Shown: one piece after another, positions 41,860 through 50,941 of the stretch
How positions within the stretch are numbered: the first letter of the stretch is position 1
How the letters are laid out: each line of letters begins with the position of its first letter
DNA from: Saccharospirillum sp965652395
GTDB taxonomy: Bacteria > Pseudomonadota > Gammaproteobacteria > Pseudomonadales > Natronospirillaceae
Direction: 5' to 3'
Assembly (NCBI GenBank): GCA_965652395.1
Contig: CBFGUW010000024.1
Span: forward strand, 1 to 64,000
Length of the DNA stretch: 64,000 nt
Made by a program: the position numbers and the translations under genes
Notes under the pieces: model-generated
Seen by the model: the letters and a program-made list of their open reading frames with translations, nothing else
Database searches by the model: none
Told to the model about the DNA's origin: nothing

Positions 41860-41888
41860 GCACTCGCCCCAGGGTGAGTGCTTTTTTT
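41860..41888 (+). terminator. Second terminator before the transporter genes
   Basis: GCACTCGCCC pairs with GGGTGAGTGC (one G-T pair) around CA, followed by TTTTTTT. With the hairpin before it, this should limit readthrough into the ATPase gene. Confidence 0.85.
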
Positions 41889-41916
41889 ATGAATTAACTG
41901 AATTACCGGGTGACCC

Positions 41917-43494
41917 ATGACTGCCCAGACAGACTCTGCTGCAGACCTGGCCCTTGAGCTACGTGGTATCGATAAAAGCTTTGGCGCGGTTCACGCGAAC
42001 AAACATATCGATCTCAAGGTGGAAAAAGGCACCATTCACGGCATTGTCGGTGAAAATGGTGCTGGTAAGTCGACTTTGATGAGCATTATTTACGGTTTTT
42101 ACCAAGCCGATAAAGGTGACATCCTGGTCAACGGTCAGACGCTGCAAATCAAGGATTCCAAAACCGCCATCGCGGCGGGTATCGGCATGGTGCATCAGCA
42201 CTTCATGCTGATTCAAAACTTTACCGCCATCGAGAATGTTGTGTTGGGGGCCGAAAGTGGCGCCTTGATTGACGAGAGCCTGGCCAAAGCCCGGGCCGAG
42301 CTGGAACGGCTGGCCAAAGAATACGGCCTGGAGGTTCCGCTGGATACGCCGGTCGAAGAACTGGCTGTGGGTTACCAACAGCGCATTGAAATCCTCAAGG
42401 CGCTTTATCGTGGTGCCAGGATTCTGATTTTGGATGAGCCCACCGGTGTATTGACGCCGCAGGAGACCGAGCATCTGTTCAAGGTGTTGCAGTCGCTGAA
42501 AGAGCAGGGCACCACCGTTATTCTCATTACCCATAAGCTGCGCGAGATCATGGCCGCGACGGATAACGTCTCCGTCATGCGTCGTGGTGAAATGGTGGCG
42601 CACGTTCGCACGCAGGACACCAGCCGCGAGCAGTTGGCCGAATTGATGGTGGGCCGCAAGGTGCTGCTGCGGGTGGAAAAAGGCGATTCCAAAGTGGGCG
42701 ATGTGAAGCTCTCAATGGACAACGTCACCCTGACAGACCACCTGGGGGTAAAACGCCTGAAAGAGGTTTCCCTGAATGTTCGTGCCGGTGAGATTGTCGG
42801 CATTGCGGGGGTTTCCGGCAACGGCCAGTCCGAACTGTTGGAAGCTTTGGCGGGTATCCGCCCAATCAACAGCGGCAAAATCGACCTGAACGGCCATGTG
42901 ATAACCCCGGAACACAGCCTGTCGCCTTCCGAAGTTCGTAAGGTGGGTGTCGGTCATATCCCGGAAGACCGCCACCGTATGGGCTTGATCAACGCCTTCC
43001 CGGCCTATGAGGCCTTTGTGCTGGGTTATCACCGTAACCCCCTGTACAACGGCAAGATACAAATGAAACAGAAAGCGATGGTGGACGACTGCGCCGAGAA
43101 AATGGAGCGTTGGGACGTTCGCCCGCAGGATCCGTATCTGAAAACCGCGAATTTTTCAGGGGGTAACCAGCAGAAACTGGTCATTGCCCGTGAGATCGAA
43201 CAAGACCCCGATGTGTTGTTGATCGGCCAACCGACGCGCGGTGTCGATATCGGCGCCATCGAATCCATCCACAAGCGCATTCTCGACATGCGTGCCGCCG
43301 GCAAGGCGATTTTGCTGGTCTCAGTTGAGCTGGATGAAATTCGTTCACTGGCGGACCGCATTCTGGTGATGTTCGACGGCATCATTGTCGGCGAAGTACC
43401 GGCCGATAAAGCCGATGAGCGGACGCTGGGCCTGATGATGGCCAACATCGTACCTGAAGAAGTCAAAGCATTGCAGGCGGAGGTCACAGCATGA
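41917..43494 (+). CDS. Sugar/nucleoside-type ABC transporter ATP-binding protein
   Basis: 525 residues, two fused nucleotide-binding domains. N domain: Walker A VGENGAGKSTLMSI, Q-loop HQHFMLI, signature-like AVGYQQRIEIL, Walker B ILILDEPTGVL, H-loop VILITHK. C domain: altered Walker A GVSGNGQSE, signature FSGGNQQKLVIAREI, VLLIGQPTRGVDIGAI. This fits the RbsA/YufO family. It energises the two permeases that follow, with which it forms an ATGA-coupled operon. Confidence 0.93.
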   Translation: MTAQTDSAADLALELRGIDKSFGAVHANKHIDLKVEKGTIHGIVGENGAGKSTLMSIIYGFYQADKGDILVNGQTLQIKDSKTAIAAGIGMVHQHFMLIQNFTAIENVVLGAESGALIDESLAKARAELERLAKEYGLEVPLDTPVEELAVGYQQRIEILKALYRGARILILDEPTGVLTPQETEHLFKVLQSLKEQGTTVILITHKLREIMAATDNVSVMRRGEMVAHVRTQDTSREQLAELMVGRKVLLRVEKGDSKVGDVKLSMDNVTLTDHLGVKRLKEVSLNVRAGEIVGIAGVSGNGQSELLEALAGIRPINSGKIDLNGHVITPEHSLSPSEVRKVGVGHIPEDRHRMGLINAFPAYEAFVLGYHRNPLYNGKIQMKQKAMVDDCAEKMERWDVRPQDPYLKTANFSGGNQQKLVIAREIEQDPDVLLIGQPTRGVDIGAIESIHKRILDMRAAGKAILLVSVELDEIRSLADRILVMFDGIIVGEVPADKADERTLGLMMANIVPEEVKALQAEVTA

Positions 43495-44612
43495 GTCAGC
43501 ATCGGATTCCCGCATGGATAACGGTGGGCGTCATCCCTCTAGCCAACGTTCTGATGGCGGCCATCGCCGCAGGTTTGGTGTTCTGGTACCTCGACATCAA
43601 CCCATTCGAAGCGCTCGGCACCATGGCCTACGGCGCTTTCGGCAGCTCCTACGGCTGGGGCTATACGCTCTATTACATGACCAGTTATATCTTTACCGGT
43701 CTTGCCGTCGCGGTTGCCTTCCAATGCGGAATGTTCAATATCGGTGGCGAAGGTCAGGCCTATATCGGCGCCTTGGGTGTCGGGCTGGTGTGCCTCGGAT
43801 TGGGCGGTCACCTGCCCTTTATCCTGATATTGCCGATCAGCATTATTGCCGCCGCCGTCTTCGGCGCGCTCTGGGCGCTGATTCCCGCCTGGCTGCAGGC
43901 GACGCGCGGTTCGCACATCGTGATCACCACCATCATGTTCAACTTTATCGCAGCGGCGTTGATGAACTACATCCTCATCAACTTCCTCAAACCGTCCGGC
44001 ACTATGTCGGTTGAAAGTGCGGTGTTCGCCGAATCCGCCTGGATTCCGAAAATGCACGATGTGTTGGCGGTATTCGGTATTTCACTGGACCGCTCACCGC
44101 TGAACCTCTCCATCCTTTGGGCTTTGTTTGTCGCCTGGGCGGTCTGGGTTTTCCTGTGGCGCACCCGCTGGGGTTATGAGATCCGCACCGTCGGTAGCAA
44201 CGCTTCCGGTGCTCAGTATGGTGGTATCCGCATTCCCCGCGTGGTTATCATGACCATGTTGGTCGCCGGTGGCCTGGCGGGCTTCATGGCACTGAACGTG
44301 GTTCAGGGTGAGGCGCATCAGATCAAGCTGAACCTGGTTAACCAGATGGGCTTTACCGGCATTGCCGTCGCCCTGATGGGCCGCAACCATCCGATGGGCA
44401 TCGTGCTGGCGAGTCTTCTGTTCGGCTTCCTGACGCAGGGTGGCAGTGAATTGCAGTTCGAATACGCCATCGATGCGCGCATTGTGGTTGTGCTGCAGGG
44501 GCTGGTGATTCTGTTCTCCGGCGCGTTGCAGAACATGATGAAACACCCGATTGAGCGTCTCTACCTCAGCCTGAGCAAAGGCCGGGGCGAGCAAGCGGTA
44601 GCGGAGGCCTGA
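43491..44612 (+). CDS. ABC transporter permease 1 (BmpC/YufP-like)
   Basis: 373 residues, about ten membrane helices (VGVIPLANVLMAAIAAGLVFWYL, YMTSYIFTGLAVAVAFQ, GEGQAYIGALGVGLVCLGLGGHLPFILILPI). The EAA-like loop region includes YEIRTVGSNASGAQYGGIRIPR. It pairs with the next gene as the channel of the nucleoside-type transporter. Start overlaps the ATPase stop (ATGA). Confidence 0.9.
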   Translation: MSQHRIPAWITVGVIPLANVLMAAIAAGLVFWYLDINPFEALGTMAYGAFGSSYGWGYTLYYMTSYIFTGLAVAVAFQCGMFNIGGEGQAYIGALGVGLVCLGLGGHLPFILILPISIIAAAVFGALWALIPAWLQATRGSHIVITTIMFNFIAAALMNYILINFLKPSGTMSVESAVFAESAWIPKMHDVLAVFGISLDRSPLNLSILWALFVAWAVWVFLWRTRWGYEIRTVGSNASGAQYGGIRIPRVVIMTMLVAGGLAGFMALNVVQGEAHQIKLNLVNQMGFTGIAVALMGRNHPMGIVLASLLFGFLTQGGSELQFEYAIDARIVVVLQGLVILFSGALQNMMKHPIERLYLSLSKGRGEQAVAEA

Positions 44613-44614
44613 TC

Positions 44615-45601
44615 ATGGAAATGTTCAACACCATCATTCTGATTCTGGACGCCACTCTGCGTAATGCCACACCGCTTATTTTCGCGGCCTTGGCGGGGAT
44701 GTTCTCCGAACGTTCCGGCATCGTGAACATTGCCCTCGAAGGCAAGATTCTGATCAGCGCCTTCGCCGGTGCCGCAGCGGCCTTTGCCACCGGCTCCCCC
44801 TGGATGGGCTTGTTGGCCGGTATTTTGGCTTCCGTGGTTTTTGCCCAGCTTCACGCCTTTGCCACCGTGACCCATAACGGTGACCACGTTGTTTCCGGTC
44901 TGGCGATCAATATTCTGGCCATGGGTCTTACCGCGTCAATCGGTAATTTCTGGTTCCAGCAAGGCGGTAATACCCCGAACCTGGTCAACCGTGCCCAGGA
45001 ACTGAATGCCCGTTTCGAACCGATCGTGTTGCCCTTCGCCGACCAACTGGCGGATGTCCCGATCATCGGCGGTATTTATTCGGAATTGCTGAGCGGGCAT
45101 TACTTCCTGGTGTATCTGGCGTTCATCGCCGTGCCGGTGTGCTGGTTTATCCTGTTCCGCACCCGTTTCGGGTTGCGCGTTCGGGCCACCGGTGAGAACC
45201 CGCAAGCGGTGGATACGGCCGGTATTTCCGTTGCCCGAACGCGTTATATGGCGTTGCTGGTGTGCGGTATTCTGGCTGGTTTCGCAGGCGTTTATCTATC
45301 CGTCGCGCTCACCGCCCAGTTTTCGCCGAACATGAGTGCCGGTAAAGGCTACATGGCGTTGGCCGCTTTGATTTTCGGCAAGTGGCGGCCACGCGGTGCA
45401 TTGCAGGCCTGCCTGCTGTTCGGTGTACTGCAGGCGATTGCCGACCGCAGCCAGGGGCTGATGATCGCAGGCATCGAAATGCCGGTGCAGTTGATCGAGG
45501 CATTGCCATACATACTGACTGTGGTGCTGCTTGGCGGCTTCATTGGCCGGGCCGTTGCGCCGAAGGCCATCGGTCGCCCTTACGTGAAAGAGCGTGAGTA
45601 A
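44615..45601 (+). CDS. ABC transporter permease 2 (YufQ-like)
   Basis: 328 residues, about eight to nine helices. ATPLIFAALAGMFSERSGIVNIALEGKIL and LRVRATGENPQAVDTAGISVART are typical of the second permease of BMP-type systems. It begins 2 nt after permease 1. Confidence 0.9.
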   Translation: MEMFNTIILILDATLRNATPLIFAALAGMFSERSGIVNIALEGKILISAFAGAAAAFATGSPWMGLLAGILASVVFAQLHAFATVTHNGDHVVSGLAINILAMGLTASIGNFWFQQGGNTPNLVNRAQELNARFEPIVLPFADQLADVPIIGGIYSELLSGHYFLVYLAFIAVPVCWFILFRTRFGLRVRATGENPQAVDTAGISVARTRYMALLVCGILAGFAGVYLSVALTAQFSPNMSAGKGYMALAALIFGKWRPRGALQACLLFGVLQAIADRSQGLMIAGIEMPVQLIEALPYILTVVLLGGFIGRAVAPKAIGRPYVKERE

Positions 45602-45613
45602 GCCGCACCTTGA

Positions 45614-45761
45614 ACAACCTACGGCACCCTGATCGGGTGCCGGTTGTGCCGTGAGGGGACACAAAAAATAAAGTCCCCCACAGGCCCTGGAACGCATTCT
45701 CCGTGCGCTCCCGGGGTCTCACTGAGAAACCGGACCCGGGCGGGGCAAACCCCCGCCCGGG
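45614..45761 (+). other. Hairpin-rich leader between permease and oxygenase genes
   Basis: Three stems lie in a 187-nt gap: CGGCACCC/GGGTGCCG (45622-45642) extended by ACAAC/GTTGT (45614-45647); GGGGAC/GTCCCC (45655-45678); and CCCGGGCGGGG/CCCCGCCCGGG (45735-45761). The last is 27 nt before the oxygenase ATG. None has a following T-run on the plus strand. They could stabilise or attenuate the transcript. Confidence 0.6.
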
Positions 45762-45788
45762 AATTCGGAAAAAGTTGAGAGCTTTGCC

Positions 45789-46718
45789 ATGACTACGATT
45801 CCTTCTCTAGATTTGTCCCGTTTTGAAACCGACCCCGAAGCGTTCGTCCAGGAAATGGGCGAGGCATATCAAGCCTGGGGCTTTGCCGGTATCACTCATC
45901 ACGGCATTGATAAGAACATCATTATCAATGCGCTGCGTGCGTCGGAGAAAGTGTTCGCGCTGCCGCAGGAAACCAAGCATCAATATTTCAAAGACAACGG
46001 CGGCACACGGGGCTATACGCCTTTCGGTACTGAGATAGCAAAAAATGCGGAACATGTGGATCTTAAAGAGTTCTGGCATGTGGGTCGCGAAATTGAAGGC
46101 GAGCCACCGCACAAGGATTTGACGCCGAATGTGTGGCCGGAAGAGGTGCCGGAATTCAAAATCGCGATGCTAGCGCTCTATTCGGAGCTGGACAAACTGT
46201 CCCGCGTTCTGCTGCAGGCTTTCGCGCTGTTCATCGGTGAAGACCGTCACTACTTCGATGAGAAGGTGAACTACGGCAACTCGATTTTGCGACCACTGCA
46301 TTACCCGCCGATCACCGACCCGAACCTGCCGAATGTTCGTGCCGGTGCGCACGAAGATATCAACCTGATCACGCTGTTGGTGGGTTCCGAACAGGAAGGC
46401 CTGGAAGTCCTGAACAAGAAGGGCGAGTGGGTCGGCATTTCAATGATTGAAGGCACCATCATCTGCAACGTGGGCGACATGTTGCAACGCCTGACCAACC
46501 ACGTTTTACCCTCCACCACGCACCGGGTGGTCAACCCCAAAGGCGAGGCTGGCAAAGTATCCCGCTTCTCGATCCCTTTCTTCGTCCACCCAAACCCGGG
46601 CACTTCACTCGACGCCCTCCCTCAGTGCGTCACCGAAGACAACCCCAAGCGCTACCCAGCCATCACCAGCGACGAATACCTCATGGAGCGGCTGCGGGAG
46701 ATCGGGTTGGTTAAGTGA
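45789..46718 (+). CDS. 2-oxoglutarate/Fe(II) oxygenase, isopenicillin N synthase-like
   Basis: 309 residues. N-terminal DIOX_N domain (PSLDLSRFETDPEAFVQEMGEAYQAWGFAGITHHG). C-terminal 2OG-FeII fold with iron ligands His/Asp in AGAHEDINLITLL and His in LPSTTHRVV, and 2OG-binding RFSIPFF (RxS). No link to beta-lactams is implied. Its position after a nucleoside-type transporter suggests it oxidises an imported purine or pyrimidine compound, but this is inference. Confidence 0.87.
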   Translation: MTTIPSLDLSRFETDPEAFVQEMGEAYQAWGFAGITHHGIDKNIIINALRASEKVFALPQETKHQYFKDNGGTRGYTPFGTEIAKNAEHVDLKEFWHVGREIEGEPPHKDLTPNVWPEEVPEFKIAMLALYSELDKLSRVLLQAFALFIGEDRHYFDEKVNYGNSILRPLHYPPITDPNLPNVRAGAHEDINLITLLVGSEQEGLEVLNKKGEWVGISMIEGTIICNVGDMLQRLTNHVLPSTTHRVVNPKGEAGKVSRFSIPFFVHPNPGTSLDALPQCVTEDNPKRYPAITSDEYLMERLREIGLVK

Positions 46719-46824
46719 GGTGCGAAAGCAAAAGCCAACCACGGCCACCCAAAAAGAACCCCTTGGCATTTTCGATCAGGCCATCATACTGGGTAGTAAT
46801 ACTCACAGGTGAGAAGAGCCTACT

Positions 46825-47715
46825 ATGCCTGCCATCAAACACGTCGCCATTACCGGGGGAACCCACGGGAACGAATTGACCGGGGTGCACCTGCTGAAGC
46901 ATTGGCGGAATAACCCCGAGCTGGTGTGTCGCGACAGCTTTGTGACCGAATTGCACCTGGCCAACCCCAAGGCCAACGGCTGCAACCGCCGTTATATCGA
47001 CCAGGATCTGAATCGCCAGTTTAAATGGGACGATCTGAACAACCATGAACTGTGCGGCTATGAACAGAATCGGGCCAAATCACTCAATACCCTCCTTGGC
47101 CCCAAGGATGACCCACGGGTCGACTTTGTCATCGACCTGCACACCACCACCTCCAGCATGGGTGCCACCCTGGTGATTCGCACCGACGACCCCGTCGTCG
47201 TCGACATGGCCTTCTACGTGAAGCAGAAGATGCCCGAGGTAACCCTGTTTTATGAACCGATAGAGCGGATGGACGACAACTTCCTCATCTCGCTCGGGCG
47301 TCACCATGGCATGCTGATCGAAGTCGGCGCCATTCCCCAAGGCCTGCTGCGTTGGGACATCTACGACCTCTCGCAACAGGCCACGCATCATTGCCTGGAT
47401 TTTCTCCAAGCCTACAACGCAGGCGACGTGCCGCCTCTGCCCGAGTCATACCCCGGTTTCGAATTCGTCGATACCCTGCATCTGCCCACCAACGAACGGG
47501 GTGAACTCACCGCCATGGTGCATCCGAACCTGCAGGATGCGGACTACCAGCCCATTAACCCCGGCGACCCACTCTTTATTACCCTGGCCGGTGAAACGAT
47601 ACCTTTCGAAGGCGAGGAAACCCTGTACGGCGCTTTTGTTAACGAAGCGGCCTATTACGATCGGCATTTGGGGTTGAGTTTGTTGCGGGCGGTAGAGATA
47701 AAAAGAAGGGCTTAA
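46825..47715 (+). CDS. Aspartoacylase
   Basis: 296 residues, M14-like deacylase. Zinc ligands His and Glu in ITGGTHGNELTGV and His in FVIDLHTTTSSMG; NPKANGCNRRYIDQDLNRQF and the catalytic Glu near MLIEVGAIPQG. It hydrolyses N-acetylaspartate or similar N-acyl amino acids. Length and motifs match AspA/ASPA, not the AstE group. It follows the oxygenase by about 106 nt and may be in the same transcript. Confidence 0.87.
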   Translation: MPAIKHVAITGGTHGNELTGVHLLKHWRNNPELVCRDSFVTELHLANPKANGCNRRYIDQDLNRQFKWDDLNNHELCGYEQNRAKSLNTLLGPKDDPRVDFVIDLHTTTSSMGATLVIRTDDPVVVDMAFYVKQKMPEVTLFYEPIERMDDNFLISLGRHHGMLIEVGAIPQGLLRWDIYDLSQQATHHCLDFLQAYNAGDVPPLPESYPGFEFVDTLHLPTNERGELTAMVHPNLQDADYQPINPGDPLFITLAGETIPFEGEETLYGAFVNEAAYYDRHLGLSLLRAVEIKRRA

Positions 47716-47726
47716 CGAGGGGGCGT

Positions 47727-47767
47727 TCAGGCAATCCTCGGTCTCACAGAGAGAGAGGATTGCCTGA
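47727..47767. terminator. Convergent hairpin after aspartoacylase
   Basis: TCAGGCAATCCTC (47727-47739) pairs with GAGGATTGCCTGA (47755-47767), between convergent genes. Confidence 0.65.
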
Positions 47768-47779
47768 CAGGATAGAGAT

Positions 47780-48382
47780 TTAAATCTGCCCGAACTGGAA
47801 GCTGATCACGATACTTGGGCCGGAGAGGTCGCTGGCGGATAAACCGTCGATGCCCGGTTCGCTGGTCAGCCGATAGGCGCCACCCAGACCGATTTCCAAA
47901 AAGTCGGTCACGTTCACTTCACCGCTGACGGTCAGTTCGGTCACCATGAAGCTGCCGCTGTCTTCGTCGTCACCGGCGGTGTCGATAATTGATACACCAC
48001 CCGCGCCCAACAGCAGTTTGCTTTCCACGTGCACCACGGCATCCGGCCGGTGGGTGTAGCCCAGCATCAGGCCGCCGTAGCCCATTTCCAGTTTGCGGTC
48101 GGTATCCCAGTCCAGCTCGTTGACCAAACCGAAACCGGCGCCACCGATCAACAGGGAATGATCGCCCGAGGTAAAGGTTCCGGCCCCTTCACCGCCAATC
48201 ATGGCGGCGCTGTCGCCGTTGATGTCCCCATATTTGACCACTGGCCCGCCAAAGCCGCCTGAGCGGGCGTTTTCCATGTCGATCAACGCGTCCTTGGCAT
48301 AGGCCGAGGTGCCAACCAAAGCGCCGACGGCCAGTAAGAGTGTACTGATACCCAGGGTCTTGAACGAAGTGGGGGCTGACAT
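47780..48382 (-). CDS. Small outer-membrane barrel-like protein
   Basis: 200 residues; GGAGAT precedes ATG 48382. Signal peptide ISTLLLAVGALVGTSAYA. The mature part is Gly-rich with amphipathic strands (LEMGYGGLMLGYTHRP, VVHVESKLLLGAGGVSII, FMVTELTVSGEVNVTDFLEIGLGGAYRL, SIVISFQFGQI). An eight-stranded barrel is likely. No family assigned. Confidence 0.65.
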   Translation of the reverse strand: MSAPTSFKTLGISTLLLAVGALVGTSAYAKDALIDMENARSGGFGGPVVKYGDINGDSAAMIGGEGAGTFTSGDHSLLIGGAGFGLVNELDWDTDRKLEMGYGGLMLGYTHRPDAVVHVESKLLLGAGGVSIIDTAGDDEDSGSFMVTELTVSGEVNVTDFLEIGLGGAYRLTSEPGIDGLSASDLSGPSIVISFQFGQI

Positions 48383-48491
48383 AGTGCCGATCTCCATTGC
48401 GGAAAGAGAACCAGCCCCGGTTGGAACTCCTGCGGGGCTTGAAACTGGCGCCTATTCTAGTTGTTATGCCAGGTGGAGACAGTGGTAAAAG

Positions 48492-48746
48492 TCACGACTC
48501 TTTATTAAGACGGCTTTCCAAGTCTTTTAATTGTTGTTCCAGTTGCTCCAATTGAGTGCGGGTTCGGTTCAGCACCGCCTGCTGGGCTTCAAATTCCTCC
48601 CGGCTGACGACGTCCAGCTTGCTGAGCTGTGCCTGTATCAGGCTGCGCATGTTTTGGCGAATGTCGTCCCGGGCTTTCTGGCCCTGGCTGAACAGTTCCG
48701 TAGCCTGGCGGCTGATTTGGTCGAGCAGGTCTTCGGGCAGTTTCAT
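48492..48746 (-). CDS. ubiK: UbiK family accessory factor
   Basis: 84 residues; GGGAGG precedes ATG 48746. Predicted helical: MKLPEDLLDQISRQATELFSQG, then a C-terminal coiled coil (QAVLNRTRTQLEQLEQQLKDLESRLN), the pattern of UbiK/YqiC (BMFP). UbiK helps ubiquinone biosynthesis proteins at the membrane. Confidence 0.85.
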   Translation of the reverse strand: MKLPEDLLDQISRQATELFSQGQKARDDIRQNMRSLIQAQLSKLDVVSREEFEAQQAVLNRTRTQLEQLEQQLKDLESRLNKES

Positions 48747-48883
48747 AGTCCCTCCCGGCTCCATTTCGGAGCATTGAATGAATTCCAGGGCATTTAAACA
48801 GCTAAAAGCCCTTTCCTAACCGGTCGAACAGCTTCGATGCCACCTGGGTGCACTCAGGCTGGGCAAAGAGTGTGCACTGACAG

Positions 48884-48918
48884 CGCACAAATTTTGTGCA
48901 GCGCCCCCTGTTGGTGCG
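48884..48918 (+). promoter_or_regulatory. Two NtrC-box-like sites
   Basis: CGCACAAATTTTGTGCA (48884-48900) and CGCCCCCTGTTGGTGCG (48902-48918) each have the TGCAC-N7-GTGCA layout of NtrC sites at glnA; the first has near-perfect symmetry. They sit about 90-125 nt upstream of the predicted sigma-54 start point. Confidence 0.65.
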
Positions 48919-48981
48919 TCAGTTGTCGTTTTGTGACGGCGTTCGAAGCCTAACGCTTTGTTTTATAAGGAAAAACCGAGT

Positions 48982-48997
48982 TGGCACGTCCTTCGCT
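48982..48997 (+). promoter_or_regulatory. Sigma-54 promoter of glnK-amtB
   Basis: TGGCACGTCCTTCGCT matches TGGCACG-N4-TTGCW at all but one defined position, with GG and GC 10 nt apart. It lies about 156 nt before glnK and downstream of NtrC-like boxes. Confidence 0.85.
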
Positions 48998-49152
48998 ATA
49001 GCTGCACTACAGATGATTCCAAGCGCAGCCAACCGTTGCGTTGGACATTGTAACTCGGGTGATTACCGGTGGCACTGGCCGCGATAGGCGATCCCCCTCG
49101 GGCCGGAGCTGGTGGCAACTAGCCCACGGTGCAACGGAAAGGAGCGAACGAC

Positions 49153-49491
49153 ATGAAACTCGTATCAGCCATCATCAAGCCCTTCAAGCTGGACGACGTC
49201 CGCGAAGCGCTGTCTGAAATTGGCGTGCAGGGCATTACCGTGACCGAAGTAAAAGGCTTTGGTCGTCAGAAAGGCCACACCGAACTCTATCGGGGCGCGG
49301 AATATGTGGTCGATTTCCTACCCAAGGTAAAAGTGGAAGTCGGTGTATCCGACGAACTGCTGGACCGGGCCATCGAGGCCATCTCAAAAGCCGCCAACAC
49401 CGGCAAGATCGGTGACGGCAAAATTTTCGTGACCCCGCTTGAACAGGCGATTCGCATTCGTACCGGCGAGACCGGCGACGACGCGATATAA
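49153..49491 (+). CDS. glnK: Nitrogen regulatory protein P-II, copy 1
   Basis: 112 residues. MKLVSAIIKPFKLDDVREALSEIGVQGITVTEVKGFGRQKGHTELYRGAEYVVDFLPKVKVE contains the T-loop with uridylylation Tyr51 (YRGAEY), and the C-terminal signature TGKIGDGKIFVTPLEQAIRIRTGE is present. AGGAG precedes ATG 49153. It senses 2-oxoglutarate/ATP and blocks AmtB when ammonium is high. The NtrC/sigma-54 sites upstream place it in the nitrogen-limitation response. Confidence 0.96.
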   Translation: MKLVSAIIKPFKLDDVREALSEIGVQGITVTEVKGFGRQKGHTELYRGAEYVVDFLPKVKVEVGVSDELLDRAIEAISKAANTGKIGDGKIFVTPLEQAIRIRTGETGDDAI

Positions 49492-49521
49492 GCCGACCGG
49501 ATTAACGGGAGAGACAGATCA

Positions 49522-50766
49522 ATGAACGAACTAACCCAAGTACAATACGCGCTCGATACTTTCTACTTCCTGGTGTGCGGTGCCCTGGTCATGTGGATGG
49601 CCGCAGGCTTTTCCATGCTCGAAGCCGGTCTGGTACGCGCCAAGAACACGACTGAAATTCTGACCAAGAACGTCGCCCTCTACGCGACTTCCTGCACCAT
49701 GTTCCTAATTTGCGGCTACTTCATCATGTATGGTGGCGCAGACGGTCTTCATGCCGCTGTCCCCTTCCTGAGCGGCATTCTGGGCGACGGTGTGGCCGAT
49801 GGTGATTCCTACGCACCTTCCGCCGACTTCTTCTTCCAGGTGGTTTTCGTGGCCACGGCCATGTCCATCGTTTCCGGCGCCGTTGCCGAGCGCATGAAGC
49901 TGTGGTCCTTCCTGGTGTTCGCGGTTGTCATGACCGGCTTCATTTACCCCATGGAAGGTTCCTGGACTTGGGGTGGCGATGCTGTGTTCGGTATGTACAC
50001 CCTGGGCGACCTGGGCTTCAGCGACTTCGCAGGCTCCGGTATCGTTCATATGGCGGGCGCATCAGCCGCTCTGGCCGGTGTGTTGCTGCTGGGTCCCCGT
50101 AAGGGCAAATATGGCCCGAAAGGCCAGATCAACGCTATCCCCGGTGCCAACCTGCCGCTGGCGACTCTGGGCACCTTCATCCTATGGATGGGCTGGTTCG
50201 GTTTTAACGGCGGTTCCGTGTTGGCACTGGCCAGCGTCGAGAGCGCGAATGCTGTGGCCGTTGTCTTCCTGAACACCAACGCCGCTGCGGCTGGTGGCTG
50301 TATCGCCGCGCTGGTTCTGGCACGCATCTGGTTCAAGAAGGCTGACCTGACCATGGCCCTGAACGGTGCCTTGGCCGGTCTGGTGGCCATCACCGCCGAG
50401 CCTTCCACGCCGACTCCGCTGCTGGCGACTCTGTTCGGTGCCATTGGTGGCGTGCTGGTGGTGTTCAGCATCGTGACGCTGGATAAACTGAAAATCGACG
50501 ATCCGGTCGGTGCCATCTCTGTTCATGGTGTTGTAGGTCTGTTGGGTCTGTTGTTGGTGCCTGCCACTAATCCTGAAGTTACCTTGCCTGGCCAGATTAT
50601 CGGCGCGCTGACTATCTTTGTCTGGGTATTCGTGGCCTCTTTGATTGTCTGGTCCATCCTCAAGGCCGTTATGGGCATTCGCGTCAGCGAAGAAGAAGAG
50701 TACGAAGGCGTCGACCTGGCCGAATGTGGCATGGACGCTTACCCGGAATTCACCTCAGCAAAATAA
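49522..50766 (+). CDS. amtB: Ammonium transporter
   Basis: 414 residues with 11 expected membrane helices. Features include FFLVCGALVMWMAAGFSMLEAGLVRAKNTTEILTKN, the pore histidine region GSGIVHMAGASAALAGVLLLGPRKGKYG, WFGFNGGSVLAL and the second His in ISVHGVVGLLGLL. The C-terminal tail (RVSEEEEYEGVDLAECGMDAYPEF) is the GlnK-binding segment. It imports ammonium. It starts 30 nt after glnK. Confidence 0.96.
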   Translation: MNELTQVQYALDTFYFLVCGALVMWMAAGFSMLEAGLVRAKNTTEILTKNVALYATSCTMFLICGYFIMYGGADGLHAAVPFLSGILGDGVADGDSYAPSADFFFQVVFVATAMSIVSGAVAERMKLWSFLVFAVVMTGFIYPMEGSWTWGGDAVFGMYTLGDLGFSDFAGSGIVHMAGASAALAGVLLLGPRKGKYGPKGQINAIPGANLPLATLGTFILWMGWFGFNGGSVLALASVESANAVAVVFLNTNAAAAGGCIAALVLARIWFKKADLTMALNGALAGLVAITAEPSTPTPLLATLFGAIGGVLVVFSIVTLDKLKIDDPVGAISVHGVVGLLGLLLVPATNPEVTLPGQIIGALTIFVWVFVASLIVWSILKAVMGIRVSEEEEYEGVDLAECGMDAYPEFTSAK

Positions 50767-50790
50767 GGTTTGCCTGGCAAACCTTCTCCT

Positions 50791-50813
50791 AAAGGGGCTT
50801 CGGCCCCTTTTTT
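50791..50813 (+). terminator. Terminator after amtB
   Basis: AAAGGGGC pairs with GCCCCTTT around a stable TTCG tetraloop and is followed by TTT. It separates amtB from the second P-II gene. Confidence 0.9.
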
Positions 50814-50869
50814 CATGTCTGGCTGTTACGTCGTTTCAAACAGCGGTTGCCTTGAATCGTCGATTCCCT

Positions 50870-50897
50870 TTGACGCCCTTCGCCCCTGAGTTATGCT
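50870..50897 (+). promoter_or_regulatory. Possible sigma-70 promoter of the second P-II gene
   Basis: TTGACG (50870-50875), a 16-nt spacer and TATGCT (50892-50897). Found 45 nt before the ATG. No sigma-54 pattern was seen, suggesting constitutive expression. Confidence 0.5.
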
Positions 50898-50941
50898 TGG
50901 GCTCATCAGCTGGTTCTTTCAAATTCGCTAGGGAGTCTGCC

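Noticed and set aside
45789..46718. Isopenicillin biosynthesis gene
   Set aside because: Only the general 2OG-Fe(II) fold is shared; no ACV synthetase or other beta-lactam genes are present.
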